Of a stretch of DNA of 64,000 nucleotides, positions 36,526 through 45,501 are shown one piece after another. Each line of letters opens with the position of its first letter. Position 1 is the first letter of the stretch. Both the position numbers and the translations under genes were made by a program. The notes beneath the pieces were generated by a model, which was not told where the DNA came from, ran no database searches, and worked only from the letters and a program-made list of their open reading frames with translations. The stretch is from Fulvimonas sp. R45 (GTDB lineage: Bacteria > Pseudomonadota > Gammaproteobacteria > Xanthomonadales > Rhodanobacteraceae). The stretch spans positions 62,001-126,000 of the forward strand of contig NZ_JASERU010000001.1 of the NCBI RefSeq assembly GCF_030504985.1. The letters run 5' to 3'.

Positions 36526-39209
36526 GGCCGGGTCTCCGTCACGGGTTTCGTAGCGCCGTACAGCGAGCGCACCTGCAGCGCCTGGCGCAAGGTGTCGGCG
36601 TCGGCGGATGAAGTCACCTGCAACGTGCGGCTCTCGCCGGGCAGCAGGTCGAAGGCGTTGTCCGACAGCTGCGCGTCGCGGTCGCCGAAGTCGATCCACA
36701 CCTCGCGCGCCAGCCGCTGCGCGCTCACCGTGACGCTGCGGCCGTCGGCGGAAAGCGTGGCGCGCAGGCCGGGATCGGGCAGGTCGAGGTCCTTCGCCTT
36801 GCCGAAATACAGCAGGTGGCGGCTGATCGACTTGCCGTGGTCGAGCAGCTCGAACACCGCCACGCTGCGGCGTGGGTCGGCGCCGTGCAGCAGTTGCGCG
36901 TCGGTGTAGTCGCCGGCGGCCGTGCTGGCCAGCGCGGCCACCGACACGGCCTGTTCGTGTTGCCACACCGGCGTGCCATCCATGCCCAGCACGCGCACGC
37001 GCAACTGCGCGTCGAACGGCGCGGTACGGTCGGACACCAGCGACACCTGCGTGCGGCCGTCCTTGCGGATCGCTACCACCCGCACCGGCGCGTAGAAGCG
37101 CCTGGCGTGGTACTGCAGCGCCTTCCAGCGGCCGTAATAGTCGATGCTGGCCCAGGAGGCGCCCGGCCATACGTCGTTGAGCTGCCAGTACAGCGAGCCC
37201 ATGCTGTGCGGCCGCGACGCACGCAGGTGCTCGGCGGCCAGCTGGATGCCCTCGGCCTGCATCACCTGGCTGAGGTAGACGAACGAGGCGAAGTCCTTCG
37301 GCTCGCCGTAGTAGCCGCGGATGTAGAACAGCAATCGGTCGTTGCCGTCGCCGTTGGCGAACTTCTGGTGCGCGCGCATCACCTTCGAGTCCGGCGAACG
37401 ATCGGCCGACACGGTGAAGCCGTCGATCGTCGCCATCACCGGCATCGACTGCAGGCCGTACTCGGACTGGAAGCGCGGCGTGACGTCCAGGTACTTCTCG
37501 ATCGGCGCCGAACCCGACCACACGTCCCAGAAGTGGTAGTCGCCGTCGCCTGGCACGTTGGCCGGGCCTTCGTCGTCCGTGCTGGGCGAGCTGGCCCAGT
37601 ACGGCACGCTGGGTTCGTAGGTATTGGCCACGTCGCGCAGGGTGCGGTCGAACAGCTCGCGCATGCCCTGCTCCACCTTGGCGGTCTCGGCCGGCCCGAT
37701 CGCCTGCCGCAGCTGCTTGCGGTCGGGCCAGGACTCCCAGCCGGTCTGCACCTCGTTGTTGCCGCACCACAGGACGATGGACGGATGGTCGCGCAGGCGC
37801 TTCACCTGCTCGATCGCCTCCTGCCGCGTGTTGTCGCGGAAGGCCTTGTCGTAGGGCGGCACCGCGCCGCCGAACATGAAGTCCTGCCAGATCATCAGGC
37901 CCAGCCGGTCGGCCGTGGCGTAGAACGCGTCGTCCTGGTAGTAGCCGCCGCCCCAGATGCGCAGCATGTTCATGTTCGCGTCGCGGGCCGATTGCAGCAG
38001 CTGGCGGATGCGTTCGGGCGTGACCCGGTTGGGGAAGCTGTCCAGCGGGATCAGGTCGGCGCCCTTGGCGAAGATCGGCACGCCGTTGACCACGAATTCG
38101 AAACCGCGGCCCCAGCGGTCCTTCCGCCGGCGCAGTTCCACGCTGCGCAGACCGGTTTCGCGGTCGGCACTGGCGACGGTGTCGCCGTCGACCACCACCT
38201 CGCCGTGGAAGCGGTAGAGGTTCTGCCTGCCGTAGCCGGCCGGCCACCAGCGCTGCGGATGCTCGATGCGGATCGGCACCATCACGGCGTTGACGCCGCG
38301 CCGCAGTGCGACCTCCTGCTCGGCCTGCTGCCGGCTGCCGTCGGGCGCCGTCCATGCCACCCGCAGCAGCGCCTTGCCCGCGCGGTCGGACCGCAACTCG
38401 AACTGCGCCTGCAGCCGCGCCGCCTGCGCGTCCACCTGCGGCTGGGCGATGTGGAAATCCGCCAGCCGCAGCGCGTCCCAGCCTTCCAGGCGCACGGGTT
38501 GCCAGATGCCCTCGGCGACCAGGCGCGGCCCCCAGTCCCAGCCGTACTGGTAGGCGGCCTTGCGCACGTAGTTGGCGGTCTGCCTGCCCTTGGGTTCGTC
38601 GCCGAAGGCCGAGTCGAACTCGCCCGGCAGCGCGTAGGGCTGTTTCTGCAGCCAGGGCTGCAGCCGCGCGATCGGCGAATGCAGCGTGACGACCAGCGTG
38701 TTCGCGCCCGGGTGCAGGATCGTCCTCACCGGCACACGCCAGCGCCGGAACATGTTGTCGGCGGCGAGGATGCGGCGGCCATCGAGGCGCACGTCGGCGA
38801 AGGTGTCCAGCCCGTCGAACACCAGGTCCACGTGCGCATGCCTGAGCATGGCGGCGTCCACCTGCAGCGTGGTGCGGTATTCCCAGTCGGCCAGGCCGAC
38901 CCATTGCACCTTCGCCTCGTTGTCGCGGTAGTACGGATCGGGCATGAGGTGCGCGGCAAGCAGGTCGGTCTGCACCGTGCCGGGCACGCGGGCGGCGTGC
39001 CAGCCCAGCGCTTGCGGATGCGCCTTGGCCCATGGCGAACCAGGCGCAAGGCGGAATTGCCAGCCCGACGCTACCTGCTGCACCGCCGGTTCGGTGCCGT
39101 GCGCCACGACCCCAGCCGGCAGCAACAGCGCGAACAGCCACGCAGCCAGCCATCGCGCGCAGCCGGGCCGTGCCCCACGCCTGTCGCCACGCATCGCCTC
39201 GTCCACCAT
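36522..39209 (-). CDS. GH2 family beta-mannosidase
   Basis: An 895-residue exo-beta-mannosidase. N-terminal signal or anchor (RWLAAWLFALLLPAGVVAHG), then the GH2 sugar-binding domain (VPGTVQTDLLAAHLMPDPYYR is the beta-mannosidase form), the immunoglobulin-like domain and the TIM barrel. The acid/base Glu is in LWCGNNE (near residue 435) and the nucleophile Glu in FQSEYGLQSMP (near 535). Start ATG 39209 has GGGGAG nine bases upstream; ATGs at 39233 and 39194 are alternatives. It would cleave the Man-beta-1,4-GlcNAc left after GH92 and GH125 act, so the operon order mirrors a stepwise route. First gene of the operon. Confidence 0.93.
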   Translation of the reverse strand: MVDEAMRGDRRGARPGCARWLAAWLFALLLPAGVVAHGTEPAVQQVASGWQFRLAPGSPWAKAHPQALGWHAARVPGTVQTDLLAAHLMPDPYYRDNEAKVQWVGLADWEYRTTLQVDAAMLRHAHVDLVFDGLDTFADVRLDGRRILAADNMFRRWRVPVRTILHPGANTLVVTLHSPIARLQPWLQKQPYALPGEFDSAFGDEPKGRQTANYVRKAAYQYGWDWGPRLVAEGIWQPVRLEGWDALRLADFHIAQPQVDAQAARLQAQFELRSDRAGKALLRVAWTAPDGSRQQAEQEVALRRGVNAVMVPIRIEHPQRWWPAGYGRQNLYRFHGEVVVDGDTVASADRETGLRSVELRRRKDRWGRGFEFVVNGVPIFAKGADLIPLDSFPNRVTPERIRQLLQSARDANMNMLRIWGGGYYQDDAFYATADRLGLMIWQDFMFGGAVPPYDKAFRDNTRQEAIEQVKRLRDHPSIVLWCGNNEVQTGWESWPDRKQLRQAIGPAETAKVEQGMRELFDRTLRDVANTYEPSVPYWASSPSTDDEGPANVPGDGDYHFWDVWSGSAPIEKYLDVTPRFQSEYGLQSMPVMATIDGFTVSADRSPDSKVMRAHQKFANGDGNDRLLFYIRGYYGEPKDFASFVYLSQVMQAEGIQLAAEHLRASRPHSMGSLYWQLNDVWPGASWASIDYYGRWKALQYHARRFYAPVRVVAIRKDGRTQVSLVSDRTAPFDAQLRVRVLGMDGTPVWQHEQAVSVAALASTAAGDYTDAQLLHGADPRRSVAVFELLDHGKSISRHLLYFGKAKDLDLPDPGLRATLSADGRSVTVSAQRLAREVWIDFGDRDAQLSDNAFDLLPGESRTLQVTSSADADTLRQALQVRSLYGATKPVTETRP

Positions 39210-39263
39210 TCGCAGGAACTCCCCGTCTGCCATGGGCAACGCCGGTCTGCGGCGCCGCACAAC

Positions 39264-39277
39264 TTGGATCGATCTAA
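39264..39277. promoter_or_regulatory. LacI-type operator-like palindrome upstream of the mannosidase operon
   Basis: TTGGATCGATCTAA is a 14-base palindrome with one mismatch and a central CG, the usual geometry of LacI-family operators in sugar regulons. It lies 55 bases before the chosen GH2 start in the 201-base divergent spacer. No LacI-type gene is in the window. Confidence 0.4.
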
Positions 39278-39410
39278 ATTTCCGTCCGACGATAGCGCGT
39301 TTTGCGCCACAAGTCAGCGGGTCGCGATAGCCGACCGATAGGCGATGGTCCAATCAATCCGCTACGCCCCCCTTGCTATCCTCCCCGGAAACCGCGGCAA
39401 GGAACCGGCA

Positions 39411-40355
39411 ATGAATGCAGCTCACGGCATCCACACCATCGACACCGGCTTCGTGCGGCCGCGCTTCGACGCGGCCTATCTGATCGTCGAGAACGGCCGT
39501 GGTGCCTTCGTCGATTGCGGCACCAACCACGCGGTGCCGCACATGCTGGCCGCGCTGGACCTCGCCGGCCTCGCCCCTGCGGACGTGGACTGGCTGATCC
39601 TCACCCACGTGCACCTGGACCACGCCGGCGGCGCGGGCGAACTGGTCGCGCGACTGCCGAACGCGAAGCTGGTGGTGCACCCGCGCGGCGCCCGGCACAT
39701 GGTCGATCCTTCGCAGCTGTGGGCTGGCGCCAGCGCGGTCTACGGCGAGAGCGTGATGGAATCGACCTACGGTCGCCTGCGTCCGGTTCCCGCCGGGCGC
39801 GTGGTCGAGGCGCCGGATGGCCGCGTCGTCGACCTCGCCGGCCGCGCCTTGCACTGCCTGGATACGCCCGGCCACGCGAAGCACCACCTCGCCGTGCACG
39901 ATGCGCGCAGCAATGCCTGCTTCACCGGCGACGTGTTCGGCCTTTCCTACCGCGATTTCGACACCGCGAACGGCCCGTTCATCCTGCCCACCACCTCGCC
40001 GGTGCAGTTCGATCCCGAGGCGCTGCACGCCTCGATCCGGCGCCTGGTCGCGCTCGAACCCGCGGCGCTGTATCTCACCCATTACGGCCGCGTCGAAAAC
40101 GCGGCGAAGCTCGCCGACGACCTGCACGCGCAGATCGACGCGATGGTGACGCTGGCCCGTGCGGCGGACGGCCGCGCCGATCGCCATGCCGTGCTGCGCG
40201 AATCCCTGACCGACCTCTACGCCGGCCGCGCCGCCGCGCACGGCTGGACGCAAGGCCGCGCCGCCCTGCAGGCGCTGCTGGAGACCGACATCGAACTCAA
40301 CGCGCAGGGCCTGGAAGTGTGGCTGGACCGCACGCCGCACCCGCGCGGTGGCTGA
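39411..40355 (+). CDS. MBL-fold metallo-hydrolase
   Basis: A 314-residue metallo-beta-lactamase-fold hydrolase. Zinc ligands: HVHLDH near residue 66, a second His near 154 (DTPGHAKHH), Asp in CFTGDVFG near 178, and His in YLTHYGRV near 225. The arrangement and C-terminal helices resemble glyoxalase II-like and lactonase-like MBL proteins; the substrate is not predictable. Start ATG 39411 follows AAGGAACC; an upstream in-frame extension is in the promoter region. Convergent with the GNAT gene, stops 6 bases apart. Confidence 0.88.
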   Translation: MNAAHGIHTIDTGFVRPRFDAAYLIVENGRGAFVDCGTNHAVPHMLAALDLAGLAPADVDWLILTHVHLDHAGGAGELVARLPNAKLVVHPRGARHMVDPSQLWAGASAVYGESVMESTYGRLRPVPAGRVVEAPDGRVVDLAGRALHCLDTPGHAKHHLAVHDARSNACFTGDVFGLSYRDFDTANGPFILPTTSPVQFDPEALHASIRRLVALEPAALYLTHYGRVENAAKLADDLHAQIDAMVTLARAADGRADRHAVLRESLTDLYAGRAAAHGWTQGRAALQALLETDIELNAQGLEVWLDRTPHPRGG

Positions 40356-40361
40356 TGCCGC

Positions 40362-40802
40362 TCAGGGCCCACCGGCCAGCGGCTTGACGTAGGCGTGCTG
40401 GGTCTTGCGGCGGCGGTAGCCGAGCCGCTCGTAGAACGGATGCGAGCCCTCGCGCGCCACGTTGGAGCGCACGCCGATGGCATCGAAACCCTGCCCGCGC
40501 GCCCAGCGCTCGGCATCCTCGACCAGCACGCGCCCGATGCCGCTGCCGCGCGCCGCGGCATCCACCACCAGGCCCACGATCTCCACGCGCTCGCCCGATT
40601 CCAGCGTGAGCCGGCGCTCCGCCGCGATCCAGCCCAGCAGCCGCCCGCCCTCCTCCGCCACGGTCACGCGATGCCGCGGCACCGGCAGGATCGCGGCGAG
40701 CCGCGCGGCCATGTCCGCCGCCGTGGCGGGATAGCCCAGCTCGCCGGCCAGTCGCGCCACCTCGGCGGCGTCTTCGGGGCGGGCGCCGCGAAGGGCGGCC
40801 AT
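40362..40802 (-). CDS. GNAT-family N-acetyltransferase
   Basis: A 146-residue minimal acetyltransferase. The acetyl-CoA loop is VVDAAARGSGIGRVLVEDAE near residue 78, and the C-terminal GSHPFYERLGYRRRKTQHAYVK is typical of the family. ATG overlaps the CsaA-like gene's stop as ATGA; last gene of a three-gene coupled cassette. Substrate unknown. Confidence 0.87.
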   Translation of the reverse strand: MAALRGARPEDAAEVARLAGELGYPATAADMAARLAAILPVPRHRVTVAEEGGRLLGWIAAERRLTLESGERVEIVGLVVDAAARGSGIGRVLVEDAERWARGQGFDAIGVRSNVAREGSHPFYERLGYRRRKTQHAYVKPLAGGP

Positions 40803-41155
40803 CAGGCCAGCCTCGTGCCGTTCGGCACCGGGCGCTCGAGCGCGGTGAGCACCACGCCCTCGTCGGTGGGAAAGCCGGTGAGCAGGAACTGCGAGCGGAA
40901 CGGTCCGACCTGCTTCTCCGGGAAGTTGATCACGCCCACGACCTGCCGGCCGAGCAGGTCCTCGGCCCGGTACAGCGCCACGATCTGCGCGCTGGTCTTC
41001 TTCTCGCCGTAGGGACCGAAATCGACCCACACCTTCCACGCCGGCTTGCGCGCTTCGGGAAAGGCTTCCACCCTCGTCACCGTGCCGGCCACGATCAGCA
41101 CCTTCTCGAAGTCCGCCCAGCCGATCTCCGCCACCTGCGTCGTCGTCCCGCTCAT
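40802..41155 (-). CDS. CsaA-like tRNA-binding OB-fold protein
   Basis: A 117-residue protein with a single EMAP-II/Arc1p-type tRNA-binding OB fold ([32 protein letters not shown], then [20 protein letters not shown] and [17 protein letters not shown]). This is the complete length of stand-alone CsaA, which binds tRNA and was reported to act as a secretion-related chaperone in Bacillus. Start ATG 41155 was chosen at the ATGA overlap with the PuuB-like stop; a GTG at 41197 would add 14 residues inside that gene. Confidence 0.9.
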   Translation of the reverse strand: MSGTTTQVAEIGWADFEKVLIVAGTVTRVEAFPEARKPAWKVWVDFGPYGEKKTSAQIVALYRAEDLLGRQVVGVINFPEKQVGPFRSQFLLTGFPTDEGVVLTALERPVPNGTRLA

Positions 41156-42441
41156 CCTTCCAGTCTCGTCTTCAGCCAGTCGTTGCCTTCCTGCCACCAG
41201 TAGCCGGCCTGCGCGGCGAGGAAGCCCAGCGGCTTGTGCACGCTGGCCAGGCCATAGTCGGCGAACCGCTTCCAGCCGTCATCCCCTTCGGCGATGGCGG
41301 CGGCGAGCAGCTCACCGGCGGCGCAGGTGGGCGCCAGCCCGTGTCCGCCGAAGGCCTGCGCCCACCACAGGCCGTGGCCGTCGCTGCCGAGTTGCGGCAT
41401 CTGGTGGCGCGCGTAGCTCATCAGGCCCGACCAGGCATAGTCGACGCGCACGCCGTCGAGCTGCGGGAACACCCGCAGCAGGTCGCGCCGCAGCAGGCGC
41501 TTCACCGCCTGCGGCGAGCGGTTGCGGATGGAGATGCGCCCGCCCCACAGCAGGCGCGTGTCCGGCAGCGGACGGTAGTAGTCGAAGGCGAAGCGCGTGT
41601 CGTACACCGCCGCGCGCGTGCGCAGGCAGTCGTCGAGGCGCTCGCCCAGCGGCTCGGTGGCCATCACGTAGGTGGCGATGGGCAGCACCGCGCGGTCGAT
41701 GTCGCGCCGCAGGCCGGCGAGGTAGCCGCCGCAGGCCAGCACCACCTGCTCCGCCAGCAGTTCGCCGTGCGGTGTGTCGAGCCGCCAGTGCGCGCCCTCG
41801 CGGCGCAGCCGCCACACCTCGCTGTCCTCGTGGACCCGCACGCCCAGCCCCGCGGCCGCCGCGGCGAGCCCGGTGGCATAGTTGAGCGGATGCAGGTGCA
41901 AGGCGTTGCGTTCGTACAGGCCGTCGGCATAGCGCGGACTGCGCACGCGCTCGCGCAACTCGCCCTGCGACAACCATTCCCAATGCGTGTCGTAGTGCTC
42001 GGCCAGCAGTTGCTGGCGCCGACGCAGCACGGCGGGGTCGCGGAACCAGTTGGCCCAGATCACGCCTTCGTCCACCGCGTCGCAGGCGATCGCGTACTTC
42101 GCCATGCGTTCGCGGATGCGCCGCACCGCCGCCGTGGTCAGGTCGAACAGCGCGCGGGCGCGGGTTGCGCCGAGCTGGTCGAGCAGGGCCTGTTCGCCCA
42201 GCGAATAACCGGCGAACACGAAGCCGCCGTTGCGGCCGGAGGCGCCGAAGCCGACCTGTTCGCGCTCCAGCAGCACCACGTCGCGCACGCCGCGTTCGGC
42301 CAGGCCCAGCGCGGTGTTGAGGCCGGCGTAGCCGCCGCCCACGACCACCACGCGGGCCTCGTGCCGGCCCTGCAATGGCGCATAAGGCGCATACGGCGTG
42401 GCCGTGGCGCGGTAGTAGGACGGAACCTGCGGCTGCTTCAT
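41152..42441 (-). CDS. FAD-dependent oxidoreductase, PuuB-like (DAO family)
   Basis: A 429-residue flavoprotein. FAD-binding [22 protein letters not shown] at about residues 28-50, then [17 protein letters not shown], which is the gamma-glutamylputrescine oxidase form, and a C-terminal FAD segment [20 protein letters not shown] near residue 365. The family oxidises secondary or primary amines to aldehyde, ammonia and H2O2. No other puu gene is nearby, so putrescine use is only suggested. Start [10 protein letters not shown] was chosen; upstream codons run through a 17-bp inverted repeat. Confidence 0.87.
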   Translation of the reverse strand: MKQPQVPSYYRATATPYAPYAPLQGRHEARVVVVGGGYAGLNTALGLAERGVRDVVLLEREQVGFGASGRNGGFVFAGYSLGEQALLDQLGATRARALFDLTTAAVRRIRERMAKYAIACDAVDEGVIWANWFRDPAVLRRRQQLLAEHYDTHWEWLSQGELRERVRSPRYADGLYERNALHLHPLNYATGLAAAAAGLGVRVHEDSEVWRLRREGAHWRLDTPHGELLAEQVVLACGGYLAGLRRDIDRAVLPIATYVMATEPLGERLDDCLRTRAAVYDTRFAFDYYRPLPDTRLLWGGRISIRNRSPQAVKRLLRRDLLRVFPQLDGVRVDYAWSGLMSYARHQMPQLGSDGHGLWWAQAFGGHGLAPTCAAGELLAAAIAEGDDGWKRFADYGLASVHKPLGFLAAQAGYWWQEGNDWLKTRLEG

Positions 42442-42503
42442 GCCGGACGCTCGCGATGGCGGCAGGGCGACGGCCAAGCATAGCGCGGAAGCCGCCGCGG
42501 CTC

Positions 42504-42542
42504 GCGCGGCTTGGCCTGCCTGGCTGGCAGGCCAAGCCGCGC
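42504..42542. repeat. 17-bp perfect inverted repeat in the galU-puuB spacer
   Basis: GCGCGGCTTGGCCTGCC and its exact complement with a 5-base loop. It is 62 bases upstream of the PuuB-like start and 164 bases past the galU stop on the same strand. No U-run follows on either strand, so I read it as a repeat or processing hairpin rather than a standard terminator. The rest of this 265-base spacer shows nothing I recognise. Confidence 0.75.
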
Positions 42543-42706
42543 GCTGCCGCATGGCAGCCATGCAAGGTCAACCCGGAGGGCCGGGTCTGTTGGCCCACAG
42601 ACCGGCGTCATCGCTCCGTCGTGGACGGATGTCCACTCCTTCGTTCTTCCTTGGCCTGCGTGCAAACAGCTCCCGGCGCGGGGTGCCTGAGATCGTGAAC
42701 AGGCTC

Positions 42707-43597
42707 TCAGAGTGTGGCGGCGACCTCGCGCACCACCTCGGCCAGCTTCGGGTCCTGCATCGCCATGTGCATGGTGGCGCGCACCAGGCCGGCCTTGTTG
42801 CCGCAGTCGAAACGGGTGCCCTCGAAGCGGTAGGCGAGCACCTTGCCCTGCTCGGTGAGCAAGGCCTCGATGGCGTCGGTAAGCTGGATCTCGCCGCCGG
42901 CGCCCGGCGTGGTCTGCTCCAGCAACTGGAAGATGCGGCCAGGCAGCACGTAGCGGCCGACCACGGCAAGGTTGGACGGCGCGTCGGCGGGCTTGGGTTT
43001 TTCCACCATGTAGCGGATGCTCGCGCTGCGTTCGTCGATGCGCTCGGCATCCACGATGCCGTACTTGTCGGTCTGGTCGTGCGGCACTTCCTCCACCGCG
43101 ATCACGCCGGCGCGCTCGGCCTCGGCCAGTTCGGCCATCTGGCGCAGCGCGCCCTTGCCGGCACCCGCTCCTATCTGGCCATTCCAGATCAGGTCATCGG
43201 GCAGGATCACGCCGAACGGTTCGTCACCCACCACCGGCTTCGCGCACAGCACCGCATGGCCCAGGCCCAGCGCCTCGGGCTGGGTGACGAAGATGGCGCG
43301 GACGTTGCGCGGCAGCGTGCCCTGCACCAGCGCCAGCAGTTCGTCCTTGCCCTTCTCCTGCAGCTTCGCCTCCAGCTCGTAGGCCTTGTCGAAGTAGTCG
43401 GCAATGGCATGCTTGTAGCGGTTGGTGACGAACACCAGGGTGTCGGCACCGGCGTCCACCGCCTCGTCCACGGCGTACTGGATCAGCGGCTTGTCCAGCA
43501 CCGGCAGCATTTCCTTGGCGACCACCTTGGTGGCCGGCAGGAAGCGCGTGCCGAGCCCGGCCACCGGGAACACCACCTTGCGCAACGGTTTGCTCAC
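42707..43597 (-). CDS. galU: UTP-glucose-1-phosphate uridylyltransferase
   Basis: A 296-residue enzyme making UDP-glucose for lipopolysaccharide, exopolysaccharide and related glycans. Nucleotide-binding FPVAGLGTRFLPATKVVAKEML at residues 10-31, the VEKP segment near 201, and GNKAGLVRATMHMA near 268 are as in GalU proteins. ATGA overlap with the upstream dehydratase gene shows it is co-translated with the polysaccharide genes. Last gene of the lapA-lapB-transferase-dehydratase-galU run. Confidence 0.97.
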   Translation of the reverse strand: MSKPLRKVVFPVAGLGTRFLPATKVVAKEMLPVLDKPLIQYAVDEAVDAGADTLVFVTNRYKHAIADYFDKAYELEAKLQEKGKDELLALVQGTLPRNVRAIFVTQPEALGLGHAVLCAKPVVGDEPFGVILPDDLIWNGQIGAGAGKGALRQMAELAEAERAGVIAVEEVPHDQTDKYGIVDAERIDERSASIRYMVEKPKPADAPSNLAVVGRYVLPGRIFQLLEQTTPGAGGEIQLTDAIEALLTEQGKVLAYRFEGTRFDCGNKAGLVRATMHMAMQDPKLAEVVREVAATL

Positions 43598-45492
43598 ACA
43601 TTCTCTCCTGATTCATGGCGACGCAGCGCCACCACGTTGTCCGGCTGCGCCGCGTCGCTCCAGCGGAACGAGGGCAGCAGGCTGGACACGCAGTGGCGCA
43701 GGTCTTCTTCGTTGAAATCGGACACCGCATCGGCGGCCTTGGCGAACTGGGCCTGCAGCAGCTCCCACGAGACCTGCCGGTGCTGCGCAAGGAATATCTT
43801 GGCGTGCGTGGTGGCGGTGTAGTTCTCCAGTGGATGGAACAGCTCCTCGAACAGCTTCTCACCGGAACGCAGGCCGGTGTAGACGATCGGGATCTCGCTG
43901 CCGGGCTTCTTGCCGGCCAGGCGGATCATCTGCTCGGCGAGGTCGCGGATCTTCACCGGCTCGCCCATGTCCAGCGCGAAGATCTCGCCGCCCTTGCCCA
44001 GCGCCGCCGCCTGCAGGATGAGCTGGCTGGCTTCCGGGATGGTCATGAAATAGCGCGAGATCTCCGGGTGGGTGATGGTCACCGGGCCGCCGGCGCGGAT
44101 CTGCTCGCGGAACAGCGGCACCACCGAGCCGGCCGAGTCCAGCACGTTGCCGAAACGCACGGTGATGAAGCGCGTGGCCGAATGCGCGCTGAGGTTCTGG
44201 CACCAGATCTCGGCGATGCGCTTGCAGGCGCCCATCACGCTGGTGGGGTTCACCGCCTTGTCGGTGGAGATCAGCACGAAGCATTCCACGCCACTGCGGT
44301 CGCACAGGTCCGCCATGGCGCGGGTGGCCAGCACGTTGTTGCGGAACGCCGCGCGCAGCTGGCCCTGCAGCATCGGCACGTGCTTGTAGGCCGCCGCATG
44401 GAACACCACCTGCGGCTGCACTTCGGCGAACAGCCGGCGCATCGCCACGCCGTCGCCGCAGTCGGCCAGGATGCCGTTGAGGATCATCTCGGGATACTGC
44501 ATGCGCAGTTCGCGGGTGATCCGGTAGAGGTTGTACTCGCTGCGCTCGACCACCGTGAGCGAGTGCGCCCCCAGCCGCGCCACCTGGCGGCACAGTTCCG
44601 AGCCGATCGAGCCGCCGCCGCCGGTGACCAGCACGCGCCGACCGGTCAGGGTCTCGCGGATGGCGGTCCAGTCCAGCTCCACCGCGTCGCGGCCGAGCAG
44701 GTCCTCGATCGCCACTTCCTTGATCTCGTTGAACTGCGCCCGGCCGGCGACGACGTCCTCCAGCCGCGGCACGGTGCGGTATGGCAGGCCGGTGCTGTCG
44801 CACAGCTCGACCACCCGGCGCACCTCGGCGGCGCTGGCGGAAGGCAGCGCGATCAGCAGCATCTGCACCGCCGCCTCGCGCGCCACGTCCGGCAACTGCT
44901 CCAGCGTACCGATCACCGGACGGCCGTTGATGCGCGCCCCGCTGAGGCTGCGCCGCCCGTCCACGAAGCCGACCACGGTGTAGCGGTTGTCGCGCTGCAG
45001 GTCGCGCGACAGCGCCTCGCCCGCGCTGTCGGCGCCCACGATCAGCACGCGTCGCGCGCCTTCGTTGGGCTGCAGCGCGAGCCGGCTGTCCTTCCACAAC
45101 CGGTAGGCGAGGCGCGGCGCGCCCAGGCACATCGCCAGCACGAAGGGATACAGCAGCAGCACCGTGCGCGGCACGCCGTCGAGGCGGTTGTAGAGGAACA
45201 GCGCAACGTAGATCGCCACCGTCCCCAGCACCACCGCGCGCAGGATGTTCCACAGGTCCGGCAGGCTGGCGAAGCGCCACACGCCCTTGTACAGGCCGGT
45301 CCAGGCGAAGACCAGCCCCTGCACCGCCAGCACCAGCGGGAACTCCCAGCCGGCGAAGCCGATCTGCAGGGCCGGGTCCAGCGCGTAGCGCAGTTCCTTG
45401 GCACCCCACCACGCCAGCGCGGTCATGAGCAGGTCGTGCGCCACGATGGCCGCGCGCGGGTGGATGATGCCGATGGAATGACGTAACGACAT
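43594..45492 (-). CDS. membrane-bound nucleotide-sugar 4,6-dehydratase (PglF/WbpM/CapD family)
   Basis: A 632-residue protein. Residues 1-125 hold four or five membrane helices; residues 145-265 are a first, degenerate Rossmann domain (VLIVGADSAGEALSRDLQ); residues 285-560 are the catalytic SDR domain with VTGGGGSIGSELCRQ and the STDKAVNPTSVMGACK motif, where Met replaces the usual Tyr as in WbpM/PglF. The family makes UDP-4-keto-6-deoxy-GlcNAc-type sugars for O-antigen or capsule. Coupled to galU by ATGA and 9 bases after the WecA-like gene. Confidence 0.93.
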   Translation of the reverse strand: MSLRHSIGIIHPRAAIVAHDLLMTALAWWGAKELRYALDPALQIGFAGWEFPLVLAVQGLVFAWTGLYKGVWRFASLPDLWNILRAVVLGTVAIYVALFLYNRLDGVPRTVLLLYPFVLAMCLGAPRLAYRLWKDSRLALQPNEGARRVLIVGADSAGEALSRDLQRDNRYTVVGFVDGRRSLSGARINGRPVIGTLEQLPDVAREAAVQMLLIALPSASAAEVRRVVELCDSTGLPYRTVPRLEDVVAGRAQFNEIKEVAIEDLLGRDAVELDWTAIRETLTGRRVLVTGGGGSIGSELCRQVARLGAHSLTVVERSEYNLYRITRELRMQYPEMILNGILADCGDGVAMRRLFAEVQPQVVFHAAAYKHVPMLQGQLRAAFRNNVLATRAMADLCDRSGVECFVLISTDKAVNPTSVMGACKRIAEIWCQNLSAHSATRFITVRFGNVLDSAGSVVPLFREQIRAGGPVTITHPEISRYFMTIPEASQLILQAAALGKGGEIFALDMGEPVKIRDLAEQMIRLAGKKPGSEIPIVYTGLRSGEKLFEELFHPLENYTATTHAKIFLAQHRQVSWELLQAQFAKAADAVSDFNEEDLRHCVSSLLPSFRWSDAAQPDNVVALRRHESGENV

Positions 45493-45501
45493 GACGAACC
45501 T

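Noticed and set aside
36538-39153. A minus-strand frame joining GH125 with upstream sequence inside the GH2 gene
   Set aside because: The upstream part is an out-of-frame shadow of the GH2 gene; GH125 begins at the Tat signal at 36525.
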